Shown: in pieces, positions 38,065-47,169 of the stretch
Layout of the letters: every line of letters starts with the position of its first letter
How positions within the stretch are numbered: position 1 is the stretch's first letter
DNA from: Rhodospirillales bacterium
GTDB lineage: Bacteria > Pseudomonadota > Alphaproteobacteria > Reyranellales > Reyranellaceae
Direction: 5' to 3'
Assembly: GCA_009377525.1 (NCBI GenBank)
Contig: WHTW01000044.1
Span: 1-49,987 of the forward strand
DNA: 49,987 nt
Position numbers and translations under genes: made by a program
The notes under the pieces: model-generated
Database searches by the model: none
Told to the model about the DNA's origin: nothing
The model's input: the letters and a program-made list of their open reading frames with translations, nothing else

Positions 38065-38105
38065 TTTGAGATGTGTGAATACGACAGCCCATCACATGGG
38101 GGAGG
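38065..38105 (+). repeat. Dispersed intergenic repeat, copy 3
   Basis: TTTGAGATGTGTGAATACG through CATGGGGGAGG. It matches copy 1 at 33-72 in the core GAGATnTGTGAATACGACAGCC and pairs with copy 2. It ends 22 nt before the cyclophilin stop codon and could serve in transcript ending. Confidence 0.65.
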
Positions 38106-38127
38106 TGGCGCGAAGCGCCGGAGGGGG

Positions 38128-38673
38128 TCAGTCCTTCGCGTCGGCCGCGACCTGGACCTTGATCATCTTGTCGGGCGGCGGCGGCACCGAGCCCGACTGG
38201 CCCTGGCCGCGCTTGATCTTGTCGACGAACTCCATGCCCGACGTAACCTTGCCCCACACCGTGTACTGGCCGTCGAGGAAGTTCGAATCCTTGAACACGA
38301 TGAAGAACTGGCTGCGCGCGCTGTTGGGGTCGCTGGTGCGCGCCATCGACACCGAGCCACGCACATGCGGCTCCTTGGAGAATTCGGACTTCAGCGTCTC
38401 GCCCATGCCGCCCGAGCCGGTGCCGGTCGGATCGCCGGTCTGGGCCATGAAGCCCTCGATCACGCGATGGAACACGACGCCGTCATACTTGCCCTCGCGC
38501 GCGAGCTTCTTGATCTGTGCCACGTGCTTGGGCGCCAGATCGGGACGCATCTCGATGACCACGCGGCCATCCTTGAGGTCGATATAGAGCGTGTTTTCCT
38601 TGTCCATGGCGGCAGTCGCTCCTGCGAACATGAAAGAGATGGCGACGAATAACGGCGTCAGTGCCAGACGCAT
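38128..38673 (-). CDS. Exported peptidylprolyl isomerase, cyclophilin type
   Basis: 181-aa protein. The N-terminal signal MRLALTPLFVAISFMFAGATAA targets it to the periplasm. The cyclophilin domain shows YDGVVFHRVIEGFMAQTGDP, the GTGSGG loop, SMARTSDPNSARSQFFIVF and FLDGQYTVWGKVTSGM, so the catalytic Arg, Phe and Gln positions are kept. It accelerates proline isomerisation during folding of envelope proteins. The ATG at 38673 is preferred because GAGGG is 7 nt upstream; a second ATG directly precedes it. The Pro-rich end SVPPPPDKMIKV is typical. Confidence 0.93.
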   Translation of the reverse strand: MRLALTPLFVAISFMFAGATAAMDKENTLYIDLKDGRVVIEMRPDLAPKHVAQIKKLAREGKYDGVVFHRVIEGFMAQTGDPTGTGSGGMGETLKSEFSKEPHVRGSVSMARTSDPNSARSQFFIVFKDSNFLDGQYTVWGKVTSGMEFVDKIKRGQGQSGSVPPPPDKMIKVQVAADAKD

Positions 38674-38829
38674 CATGGGACCCTCACTCTTCACCACGCC
38701 GATCGAGTCGGCGCGCGACCATACTGGCCGGACCCGGAAAGACAAGCGTCAACTCGGCCGCCAACTCCGCCGACAAGGGGGGTGTGCATCGTTTCCCATG
38801 GAGTTCCCGCGAAACCGGCGTCTAGAGCG

Positions 38830-38875
38830 GATTCCGATCAGATGGAACCGCGCGCGGTTCCATCTGATCGGAATC
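38830..38875. repeat. Perfect 46-bp palindrome
   Basis: 23-bp arms GATTCCGATCAGATGGAACC... with no spacer. It lies in the 320-bp gap 38674-38993 between the cyclophilin gene and the secretion-ATPase-like gene. Such a long perfect palindrome can form a cruciform. Nothing else was recognised in the gap except the next palindrome. Confidence 0.9.
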
Positions 38876-38904
38876 GCGCGCACGGGAGATCTGGGTTGCA
38901 CAGG

Positions 38905-38944
38905 GCACATTCCGTCCAGCTGATTCCAGCTGGACGGAATGTGC
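38905..38944. repeat. Perfect 18-bp inverted repeat with ATTC loop
   Basis: Arms GCACATTCCGTCCAGCTG and CAGCTGGACGGAATGTGC with loop ATTC, then TTTAG. It shares ATTCCG..CAG.TG with the adjacent 46-bp palindrome and is homologous to the imperfect copy at 24716-24755 and the fragment near 23308. Confidence 0.85.
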
Positions 38945-38993
38945 TTTAGAGTGCGGGAATAGTGGGAAGTCATTTGATAAATCGGATTGTCGG

Positions 38994-40562
38994 ATGACCG
39001 CCATGGACGGCGGAGAGCGGCTCGATGAGGGCCCAGCCGCCCTGAATTCCGTGCTCGAACGGCCGCACGCCGATGGTCGCGCGCGTCCGCTTGAGGAGAC
39101 ATTCCCCCTGCGCGGCGATGCGGGTCGCGCACGCCTGATGCAGGAGACCTGGCGCGCCTTCGCGGGCGGGATGGCGGACGCGATGGCGGCGGCCTTCGGC
39201 GACGGCCGCTCGCCGCCGGAAATCGCCTATGCCATCGGCGAGATCGTTCACAACTATTTCCGCACGCGCGGGGTGACGCTCACAAGCTATGAGCTGCGCC
39301 GCCTGGTCGCCGAGCTGCTCGGCCAGCGCGATCGCGGGCGCCGCCCGCCCACCGGCGGCCCGCTCGTACAGTTTGCCAGCGAGCCATCGGCCAGGACGAC
39401 GTCGTGGATCGATGCCGACGCCGCACCGCCGCCGGCAGTCGGCGACACCGTGTTCGCGGGCCCGCCGTCGCGTCTGGTGACGGTGACGCCGCGCGACATC
39501 GACGCAGTGCTGGTGGCCGACGTGGTGGCAAAAATCCGCGCCAGGCTTGCCGGCGATCCGTTCGGCCTGCCGCGCAAGGTCGTGATCGACGCCATCGCGG
39601 CGGTGCTCGACGGCTCGCGGCCCGACGAGCGCGATCAGCTTGCCCGACTGGCCCTGGGCGAGCTCTGCGGCCTGGGGCCGATCGACCGCCTGTGGGCCGA
39701 CCGTTCGATCCACGCCGTGTTCGTGAACGGGCCGGACGCCGTTTATGTCGAGCGTGCGGGCGTCATCGAACCGTCGCAGGAAAGGTTTCACGATAGCGCC
39801 CATCTCGAGGAGATCGTTGGCCGCCTCGTCAAGCGGGCGGCGGCATCGCCGGCGGTCGCGATCAGCTTGCGCGACGGCAGCGAAGGGGTGGTGCTGTTTC
39901 CGCCAGCGGCGCCGACGGGTCCGGTCCTGACGCTGCGGCGCGGCGAGCCGGGCGAGGCGACCCTCGAGCGGCTGGTCGCGGCGAGACGGCTCGACCGCCC
40001 GATGGCCGATCTGTTGCGCATCGCAACGCGCTGCCGTCTCAATATGCTGGTGGTCGGGCCCGAAAGGGCGGGCAAGACCGCGTTGCTGGCGGCACTGGCG
40101 CGCGACCTTGGCGATGCCAGGGTCGTCACGCTGGCGCGGCACCGCGAGTTCCGCTGGGCATCGACCTCGAAAGTCGAGTTGACCGCTTCGCCGCAGGCGC
40201 CCTTGGCCACGCTGCTGGCGGCCGGCCTTCGCCTGCGCCCCGATCGGCTGGTTGTCGATTCGCTGCAGCCGTTCGATGTACCGGCGCTCGGCAATCTGTT
40301 GTCGGCGGGAGCCCGCGGCGTCGTCGCCGCCGGCGAGCCGCAGGCGATGGCGGGCGTGCCGCGTCAATCTGTCGATCTCCTGGTCAGTGTCGGTCGGCTG
40401 CATGGATCGTTCGTCGTGATCGCCATCGAGGATGCGACCGGCGCCCAGCTCTTCGCCTACCAGGAGGGCGGCGGGTTCCAGCGACAGTTGGCGACGCCGT
40501 CATTCGCCGGGACCGTGCACAAGGCGGGCTACGGCGAGGCGCTTTCCAGCGTGCTGCGTTAA
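38994..40562 (+). CDS. Orphan CpaF/VirB11-like secretion ATPase with degenerate motifs
   Basis: 522-aa protein of the type II/IV secretion ATPase superfamily (CpaF/TadA-like). The recognisable core runs from GELCGLGPIDRLWADRSIHA through VVGPERAGKTALLAAL (Walker A). Where CpaF has the Walker B IVGEVRG and the His box, this protein reads RLVVDSLQPFDVPALG and AGARGVVAAGEPQA, so the catalytic Glu and His are missing. The N-terminal 150 residues are Arg/Ala rich and unusual. No tad, cpa or type IV pilus genes are nearby. It may be a regulatory or decayed member. Its last 27 nt are tandemly duplicated. Confidence 0.75.
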   Translation: MTAMDGGERLDEGPAALNSVLERPHADGRARPLEETFPLRGDAGRARLMQETWRAFAGGMADAMAAAFGDGRSPPEIAYAIGEIVHNYFRTRGVTLTSYELRRLVAELLGQRDRGRRPPTGGPLVQFASEPSARTTSWIDADAAPPPAVGDTVFAGPPSRLVTVTPRDIDAVLVADVVAKIRARLAGDPFGLPRKVVIDAIAAVLDGSRPDERDQLARLALGELCGLGPIDRLWADRSIHAVFVNGPDAVYVERAGVIEPSQERFHDSAHLEEIVGRLVKRAAASPAVAISLRDGSEGVVLFPPAAPTGPVLTLRRGEPGEATLERLVAARRLDRPMADLLRIATRCRLNMLVVGPERAGKTALLAALARDLGDARVVTLARHREFRWASTSKVELTASPQAPLATLLAAGLRLRPDRLVVDSLQPFDVPALGNLLSAGARGVVAAGEPQAMAGVPRQSVDLLVSVGRLHGSFVVIAIEDATGAQLFAYQEGGGFQRQLATPSFAGTVHKAGYGEALSSVLR

Positions 40563-40589
40563 GAGGCGCTTTCCAGCGTGCTGCGTTAA
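40536..40589 (+). repeat. Exact 27-bp tandem duplication at a gene end
   Basis: The 27-bp block GAGGCGCTTTCC...CTGCGTTAA occurs at 40536-40562 and again at 40563-40589. It encodes EALSSVLR plus stop, so the stop codon is simply repeated and the protein is unchanged. Confidence 0.92.
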
Positions 40590-40734
40590 CGAGTGCGACC
40601 GGCCGCCACATACCGATCAGGGCCGAAAACCCGTTACGTCACAGGCCTATATCTGGTACTAACCGCTTTGAAATGCGGGGGATTTTGCGGGTCGGAACCC
40701 TCCAGAGAGAGCGGCCTGCTGAAGGGACGATTGC

Positions 40735-41598
40735 ATGAGCGGCAAGCGCGTTTTGGGCATTCTCGGGATGGTGGTGATCGCCGCGCTTGGGCTCGCGGGC
40801 GGCGCCCTGGCGCAGCCGATCGTCGGCGTGCCGCACGATTGGCAGATGAACTTCCCGCCAGCCTATACGCCGGTGATGGAGAAGGTCGAATCGCTGAACG
40901 ACCTCCTGCTGGTCATCATCTCGCTGATCTGCGTGTTCGTGCTGGGCCTCCTGCTCTACGCGATGTGGCGCTTCCATGCCGCGCGAAACCCGGTGGCGAC
41001 GACGACGACGCACAACACCGTGATCGAGATCGCCTGGACGGTGGTGCCGATCCTCATCCTGGTGGTCATCGCCATCCCGTCGTTCCGGCTGCTCTACTAC
41101 AGCGACAAAGCCGTCGATGCCGCCTTCACCATCAAGGTGACGGGCAACCAGTGGTACTGGACCTACAACTATCCCGACCATGGTGATTTCACGGTCGAGA
41201 GCCGCATCCTGCCCGAGGCCGATCGCGTCAAGCAGAAGCCGCAGATGCCGCGCCTGTTGGCGGTCGACGAGGAGATGGTGGTCCCCGCGGGCACCACCGT
41301 CCGCATCATCGGCACCGCCGTCGGCAACGCCATGCACGGCTGGACGGTGCCGGGCTTCGGCATCAAGAAGACGGTGATCCCCGGCCGCCTCAACGAAGGC
41401 TGGATCAACGTCAAGGAAGAGGGCTTCTACTTCGGCCAGTGCTCGCAGATCTGTGGCGACAATCACAGCTTCATGCCGATCGCGGTGCGCGTGGTCTCCA
41501 AGGACGTCTTCGACAAATGGGTGGAGCAGAAGAAGAAGGCGGCGGGCCTCGCACCTGCGACCGACGTCGCTTCTGTCACCGCTCCCGCCAACCGCTAA
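40735..41598 (+). CDS. coxB: Cytochrome c oxidase subunit II
   Basis: Subunit II of the aa3 terminal oxidase; it takes electrons from cytochrome c through the CuA centre. The 287-aa precursor has a signal peptide (MSGKRVLGILGMVVIAALGL...ALA), two membrane helices (LLLVIISLICVFVLGLLLYA; VVPILILVVIAIPSFRLLYY) and a periplasmic cupredoxin domain. CuA ligands are His201 (HGWTVPGFG), Cys236 and Cys240 (GQCSQICG), His244 and Met247. WYWTYNYPDHGDF is the aromatic electron-entry region. First gene of the cox cluster, with ctaD 24 nt downstream. Confidence 0.97.
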   Translation: MSGKRVLGILGMVVIAALGLAGGALAQPIVGVPHDWQMNFPPAYTPVMEKVESLNDLLLVIISLICVFVLGLLLYAMWRFHAARNPVATTTTHNTVIEIAWTVVPILILVVIAIPSFRLLYYSDKAVDAAFTIKVTGNQWYWTYNYPDHGDFTVESRILPEADRVKQKPQMPRLLAVDEEMVVPAGTTVRIIGTAVGNAMHGWTVPGFGIKKTVIPGRLNEGWINVKEEGFYFGQCSQICGDNHSFMPIAVRVVSKDVFDKWVEQKKKAAGLAPATDVASVTAPANR

Positions 41599-43260
<1,662 letters not shown>

Positions 43261-43321
43261 TCGCGAGGAGCGAAGGCGCCCCGCAAAGCGCGATGGGTGG
43301 CGCCTTCGCCTTGAAGGAGCA

Positions 43322-44251
43322 ATGAGCGACACGGCACAGACCCTGAGAGCATTCGACGCGGCGGCGCCGACGCGCGTGCGCGACTATGTCGACCTGCTCA
43401 AGCCCAGGGTCATGTCACTGGTTGTCTTCACCGGCCTGGTCGGCGTGATGATCGCGCCCGGCCATCTGCATCCGTTCACCGCCGCGCTCGCCGTGCTGGC
43501 GATCGCGCTGGGCTCGGGCGCCGCCGGCTGCATCAACATGTGGTACGAGCGCGACCTCGACGCCCTGATGGCGCGCACGGCCAACCGGCCGCTGCCGGCC
43601 GGCCGCGTGGCGCCGGACGACGCGCTGGGTCTGGGCGTGCTGCTGTCGATCTTCTCGGTCCTCCTGATGGCGGTGTCGACCAACTTTGCCGCCGCCGCGC
43701 TGCTCACCGCCGCGATCCTGTTCTACGTCTTCATCTACACGGTGTGGCTGAAGCGCCGCACGCCGCAGAACATCGTGATTGGCGGCGCGGCCGGCGCCTT
43801 CCCGCCGATGATCGGCTGGGCCGCGGTCACGGGCGACGTCTCGGCCATCTCGATCACCCTGTTCGGCCTGATCTTCCTGTGGACGCCGCCGCATTTCTGG
43901 GCGCTCGCGCTCTATCGCAGCGACGACTATCGCCGCGCCGGCGTGCCCATGCTGCCGGTGGTGGCGGGCCCGCGCGAGACCAAGCGGCAGATGCTGATCT
44001 ACACCCTGGTGCTGCTGCCGGTGGCGCTGGTGCCGACGCTGATGGGCGCGGTCGGCTGGCTCTACGGCGCCGTCGCCCTGGCGCTGAGTTTCGCCTTCAT
44101 CGGCCATGCCGTGATGGTATGGCGCGCCGCCGACGATGCGACCGGTCACGGCCCGGCGCGCCGCATGTTCCGCTTCTCGCTGATCTATCTCGCCGCGTTG
44201 TTCGCCGCATTGCCGGTCGACCAGCTTGTGGCCCGGACGCTGGCCGGATGA
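43322..44251 (+). CDS. ctaB: Protohaem IX farnesyltransferase (haem O synthase)
   Basis: Polytopic prenyltransferase that attaches farnesyl to haem B, the first step toward haem A for the oxidase. The 309-aa protein has the allylic-diphosphate motif NMWYERDLDALMARTANRPL and the second loop LYRSDDYRRAGVPMLPVVAG, with about nine hydrophobic helices. The sequence LKPRVMSLVVFTGLVG is typical of the N-terminus. It lies 61 nt after ctaD, with AAGGAG near the ATG. Its stop overlaps the start of the next small gene. Confidence 0.96.
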   Translation: MSDTAQTLRAFDAAAPTRVRDYVDLLKPRVMSLVVFTGLVGVMIAPGHLHPFTAALAVLAIALGSGAAGCINMWYERDLDALMARTANRPLPAGRVAPDDALGLGVLLSIFSVLLMAVSTNFAAAALLTAAILFYVFIYTVWLKRRTPQNIVIGGAAGAFPPMIGWAAVTGDVSAISITLFGLIFLWTPPHFWALALYRSDDYRRAGVPMLPVVAGPRETKRQMLIYTLVLLPVALVPTLMGAVGWLYGAVALALSFAFIGHAVMVWRAADDATGHGPARRMFRFSLIYLAALFAALPVDQLVARTLAG

Positions 44252-44394
44252 GCGTGATGGCCGACAACCGCCCCGGCGACTCCGACATGCACCGCCGCCA
44301 GCGTGGCAAGAACCTGTTCGTGGCCGGCTTCCTGCTGGTGCTGGTCGTGATCTTCTTCGTGTTGACCATCGTGCGCATGGGACCGCAGCAATGA
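44248..44394 (+). CDS. Small single-helix membrane protein of the cox cluster (CoxF-like)
   Basis: 48-aa protein: a charged N-terminus (DMHRRQRGKN) followed by one hydrophobic helix (LFVAGFLLVLVVIFFVLTIV) and MGPQQ. The start ATG overlaps the ctaB stop and its own stop overlaps the ctaG start (ATGA at both ends), so it is clearly translated with its neighbours. A short reading frame at this spot between ctaB and ctaG is usual in alphaproteobacteria and is often missed. It probably helps oxidase assembly; no direct function is known to me. Confidence 0.8.
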   Translation: MSVMADNRPGDSDMHRRQRGKNLFVAGFLLVLVVIFFVLTIVRMGPQQ

Positions 44395-44975
44395 GCGGCG
44401 ACAAGAACGCTCGTCTGGCATGGAGCCTCGCGGCTGCAGTGGGCGGCATGCTGGCGCTCGCCTACGCCGCCTCGCCGCTCTACGACATGTTCTGCCGCGC
44501 CACCGGCTTCGGCGGCACGCCGCAGGTTGCCCAGGAGGGTGAGCGGCCGGTGCTCAGCCGCACCGTCAACGTGCGCTTCGATTCCAACGTCGATGCCAAC
44601 CTGCCGTGGCGCTTCACGCCGCTCGAGCGCGAGGTCAAGGTGAAGCTGGGCGAGGAGCGCCTGGTGCACTACCGCGTGACCAACCTCTCGCAGCGCCCGA
44701 TCGTCGGCACCTCGACCTACAACGTCACGCCCGAGGCCGCCGGCGCGTGGTTCAACAAGCTGCAATGCTTCTGCTTCACCGAGCAGTTGCTGCTGCCCGG
44801 GCAGTCGGTCGACATGCCCGTGGTGTTCTTCGTCGATCCCGAGATGGACAAGGATCGGCGCTACGACAACGTCCGCACCATCACGCTATCGTATACTTTC
44901 TTCGAGGCCAAGACGGAGCGGGCGAAGACCTTGCTCGGCAGCGTTCCTGCCGGTGCGACCGGAAAGGGTGGATGA
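44391..44975 (+). CDS. ctaG: Cytochrome c oxidase assembly protein CtaG (Cox11)
   Basis: Inserts copper into CuB of subunit I. 194 aa: one N-terminal membrane helix (AWSLAAAVGGMLALAYAA) with the conserved SPLYDMFCRATGFGGT just after it. A periplasmic immunoglobulin-like domain follows, with the copper-binding Cys126 and Cys128 in LQCFCFTEQ. YRVTNLSQRPIVGTSTYNVT and VFFVDPEMDKD are also typical. The start overlaps the small membrane-protein gene and the stop overlaps ctaE. Confidence 0.96.
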   Translation: MSGDKNARLAWSLAAAVGGMLALAYAASPLYDMFCRATGFGGTPQVAQEGERPVLSRTVNVRFDSNVDANLPWRFTPLEREVKVKLGEERLVHYRVTNLSQRPIVGTSTYNVTPEAAGAWFNKLQCFCFTEQLLLPGQSVDMPVVFFVDPEMDKDRRYDNVRTITLSYTFFEAKTERAKTLLGSVPAGATGKGG

Positions 44976-45868
44976 TCATGGCCGACGGCACTCCCAAGCA
45001 TCCCTATCACCTGGTCGATCCCAGCCCGTGGCCGGTGCTGGGCGCGCTCGGTGCGCTCCTGCTGGCGGTCGGCGCGGCGCTGGGCATGCATCCCGACATG
45101 CTGGGTGGTAATGCCGCCGAAGGCACCGGCGTTGCCGGGATCGTCAGCAAGGTGCAGTGGTGGATCATCGCGCCCGGCCTGCTGCTGATCCTGGCGGTGA
45201 TGTTCTGGTGGTGGAGCGACGTCATCGTCGAATCGCGCAAGTACCACACGGCGGTGGTCCAGCTCGGCCTGCGCTACGGCATGATCCTGTTCATCGCCTC
45301 GGAAGTGCTGTTCTTCGCCGCCTTCTTCTGGGCCTTCTTCGACGCCTCACTCTTTCCCAATTCGCCCGAGCAGCCGGTGCGCGCCGAGGCCACCGGCGGC
45401 GTCTGGCCGCCCAAGGGCATCAGCATCATCGCCCCATTCGACCTGCCCTTCATGAACACGCTGATCCTGCTGCTCTCGGGCACCACGGTCACCTGGGCGC
45501 ACCATGCCATCCTCGAGGGCAACAAGCGCGACGCCGTGCGCGGGCTCACGCTGACGGTGATCCTGGGCATCTGCTTCACCGGCATCCAGGCCTACGAGTA
45601 CCTGAACGCGCCGTTCAGCTTCCGTGAGAACATCTATTCCTCGACGTTCTTCATGGCGACCGGCTTCCACGGCTTCCACGTGCTGGTCGGCACGACCTTC
45701 CTGCTCGTCTGCCTGTTCCGTGCCATGGCCGGCCAGTTCAAGCCGAACCAGCATTTCGGCTTCGAGGCCGCCGCCTGGTACTGGCACTTCGTCGACGTGG
45801 TGTGGCTGTTCCTGTTCTTCTGCATCTACTGGTGGGGCGCCGGAAACGCGCCGATCGCCCTGCACTGA
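44972..45868 (+). CDS. ctaE: Cytochrome c oxidase subunit III
   Basis: Membrane subunit III of the aa3 oxidase, which stabilises proton uptake and binds lipid. 298 aa. The N-terminus KHPYHLVDPSPWPVLGALG is the standard start, and there are seven hydrophobic helices. SEVLFFAAFFWAFFDASLFP, WAHHAILEGNKRDAVRG, FMATGFHGFHVLVGTTFLL and WYWHFVDVVWLFLFFCIYWW are the family blocks. The start used (44972) overlaps the ctaG stop; an ATG two codons later is equally possible. Confidence 0.97.
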   Translation: MIMADGTPKHPYHLVDPSPWPVLGALGALLLAVGAALGMHPDMLGGNAAEGTGVAGIVSKVQWWIIAPGLLLILAVMFWWWSDVIVESRKYHTAVVQLGLRYGMILFIASEVLFFAAFFWAFFDASLFPNSPEQPVRAEATGGVWPPKGISIIAPFDLPFMNTLILLLSGTTVTWAHHAILEGNKRDAVRGLTLTVILGICFTGIQAYEYLNAPFSFRENIYSSTFFMATGFHGFHVLVGTTFLLVCLFRAMAGQFKPNQHFGFEAAAWYWHFVDVVWLFLFFCIYWWGAGNAPIALH

Positions 45869-45885
45869 GCTGTCGTGGACACATC

Positions 45886-45992
45886 TCATGTTCCTCTCCC
45901 CCGCTAGGGGGAGAGGTTAGGTGAGGGGGCTTCGAAGGCTGTCCGTAACCCCCTCACCCAACCTCTCCCCCTAGCGGGGGAGAGGAGCCTGA
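45886..45992. repeat. Long inverted repeat downstream of ctaE
   Basis: 44-bp arms 45886-45929 and 45949-45992, about 90% identical when inverted, around a 19-nt spacer. Each arm contains CTCTCCCCCGCTAGGGGGAG, itself palindromic, and GGTGAGGGGG. This is a known type of GC-rich intergenic repeat in Proteobacteria and is likely a strong transcription barrier between ctaE and the DUF983 gene. A shorter relative lies at 22709-22757. Confidence 0.85.
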
Positions 45993-46049
45993 GAGGACTA
46001 GAAGACACCGCCGGACGACCCCCGGCGGTTCGCCTTTGGGAGCACGTGA

Positions 46050-46412
46050 ATGTCCGATTGGCCGCGGCAATCGCCCGTCGACGTCGCCCTGCGCGGAGCC
46101 TGCCCACGCTGCGGCCGCGGCCGACTGTTCCGCGGGCTGCTGGGCGTGGTCGAGCGCTGCGCCGAATGCGACCTCGACCTGCGCGGCAACGATGCCGGCG
46201 ACGGCCCGGCGGTGTTCGTCATCATGGGCCTGGGCGCCATCGTCATGATCCTGGTGTTCTGGGTCGAGTTCCGCTTCGAGCCGCCGTGGTGGGTGCATGT
46301 CCTGATCTGGGGGCCGCTCACCGTCGGGCTCGCGGTGTGGATGCTGCGCGTGCTGAAGGCATGGCTGATCGCCCAGCAGTACAGGCATCGCTCGACGGCG
46401 TTGGACGAATAG
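46050..46412 (+). CDS. DUF983 membrane protein
   Basis: 120-aa protein with an N-terminal zinc-ribbon-like pair of CxxC motifs (ACPRCGRGRLFRG and RCAECDLDL), then two hydrophobic helices (VFVIMGLGAIVMILVFWVEF; VHVLIWGPLTVGLAVWMLR). The family is regularly encoded between oxidase subunit III and SURF1 in alphaproteobacteria, as here, which suggests a role in oxidase biogenesis. The biochemical role is unknown. GGGAG lies 9 nt before the ATG. Confidence 0.9.
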   Translation: MSDWPRQSPVDVALRGACPRCGRGRLFRGLLGVVERCAECDLDLRGNDAGDGPAVFVIMGLGAIVMILVFWVEFRFEPPWWVHVLIWGPLTVGLAVWMLRVLKAWLIAQQYRHRSTALDE

Positions 46413-46422
46413 GAGAGGGCGC

Positions 46423-47169
46423 ATGATCCGGCTCCGGCCCGCCTTGTGGCCCACCCTCATCTCGCTGCCGATCTTCGTGGTCTCGCTGGGGCTCGGCGTC
46501 TGGCAGATGGAGCGGCGCGAATGGAAGCGCGACATCCTGCACCGCATCGAGGTCAACCAGGCGGCGGCACCGGTCACGCTCGACGAGCTGCTGCGCGGCG
46601 ATCCGCTGCGCCATGAGTACGGCCGCGTGACCGTGGCCGGCACGCTCTTGAACGACAAGGAATTCTATCTCGCCGCGCGCAACCTCAGGAACAAGGTCGG
46701 CCTGCAGGTCGTGACGCCGCTGCGCACCGACGACGGCCGCGTCGTGCTGTTCGACCGCGGCTGGATTCCCCAGGAGCAGAAGGATCCAGCCAAGCGCGCC
46801 CTGGGCCAGGTCGCGGCCCGCGTCGATCTCACTGGCATCGTGCGGCGCAACCAGGAGCGGCGCCAGTTCGCGCCGGAGAACGTTCCTGACAAGAACGTCT
46901 GGTTCCATGTCGACGTGCCGTTGATGCGCAGCATGGCCGGCGGCAAGCCCGATCCCAAGCTCGATGCCTTCTTCCTCGAGGCCGACGCCGCCCCCAACCC
47001 GGGGGGCCTGCCGATCGGTGGCCAGACGCGGCTCGACATTCCCAACGACCATCTGCAGTACGCCATCACCTGGTTCCTGCTCGCGCTGGCGATGGCCGGC
47101 GTCTATCTCGCCTATCACTGGGAGAACGGCCGGCTCACCGTCGGCGGCCGCACCAAGGGCAAGCCATGA
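46423..47169 (+). CDS. SURF1-family cytochrome oxidase assembly protein
   Basis: 248-aa SURF1/Shy1 protein that helps deliver haem a to subunit I. Two membrane helices flank a periplasmic domain: the N-terminal WPTLISLPIFVVSLGLGVWQ (with the conserved GxWQ and MERREWKRDIL) and the C-terminal YAITWFLLALAMAGVYLAYH. RVVLFDRGWIPQEQKDPAKR and LPIGGQTRLDIPNDHLQYA are family blocks. AGGAGAGGG precedes the ATG. The stop overlaps the start of the carboxypeptidase gene by 4 nt. Confidence 0.95.
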   Translation: MIRLRPALWPTLISLPIFVVSLGLGVWQMERREWKRDILHRIEVNQAAAPVTLDELLRGDPLRHEYGRVTVAGTLLNDKEFYLAARNLRNKVGLQVVTPLRTDDGRVVLFDRGWIPQEQKDPAKRALGQVAARVDLTGIVRRNQERRQFAPENVPDKNVWFHVDVPLMRSMAGGKPDPKLDAFFLEADAAPNPGGLPIGGQTRLDIPNDHLQYAITWFLLALAMAGVYLAYHWENGRLTVGGRTKGKP

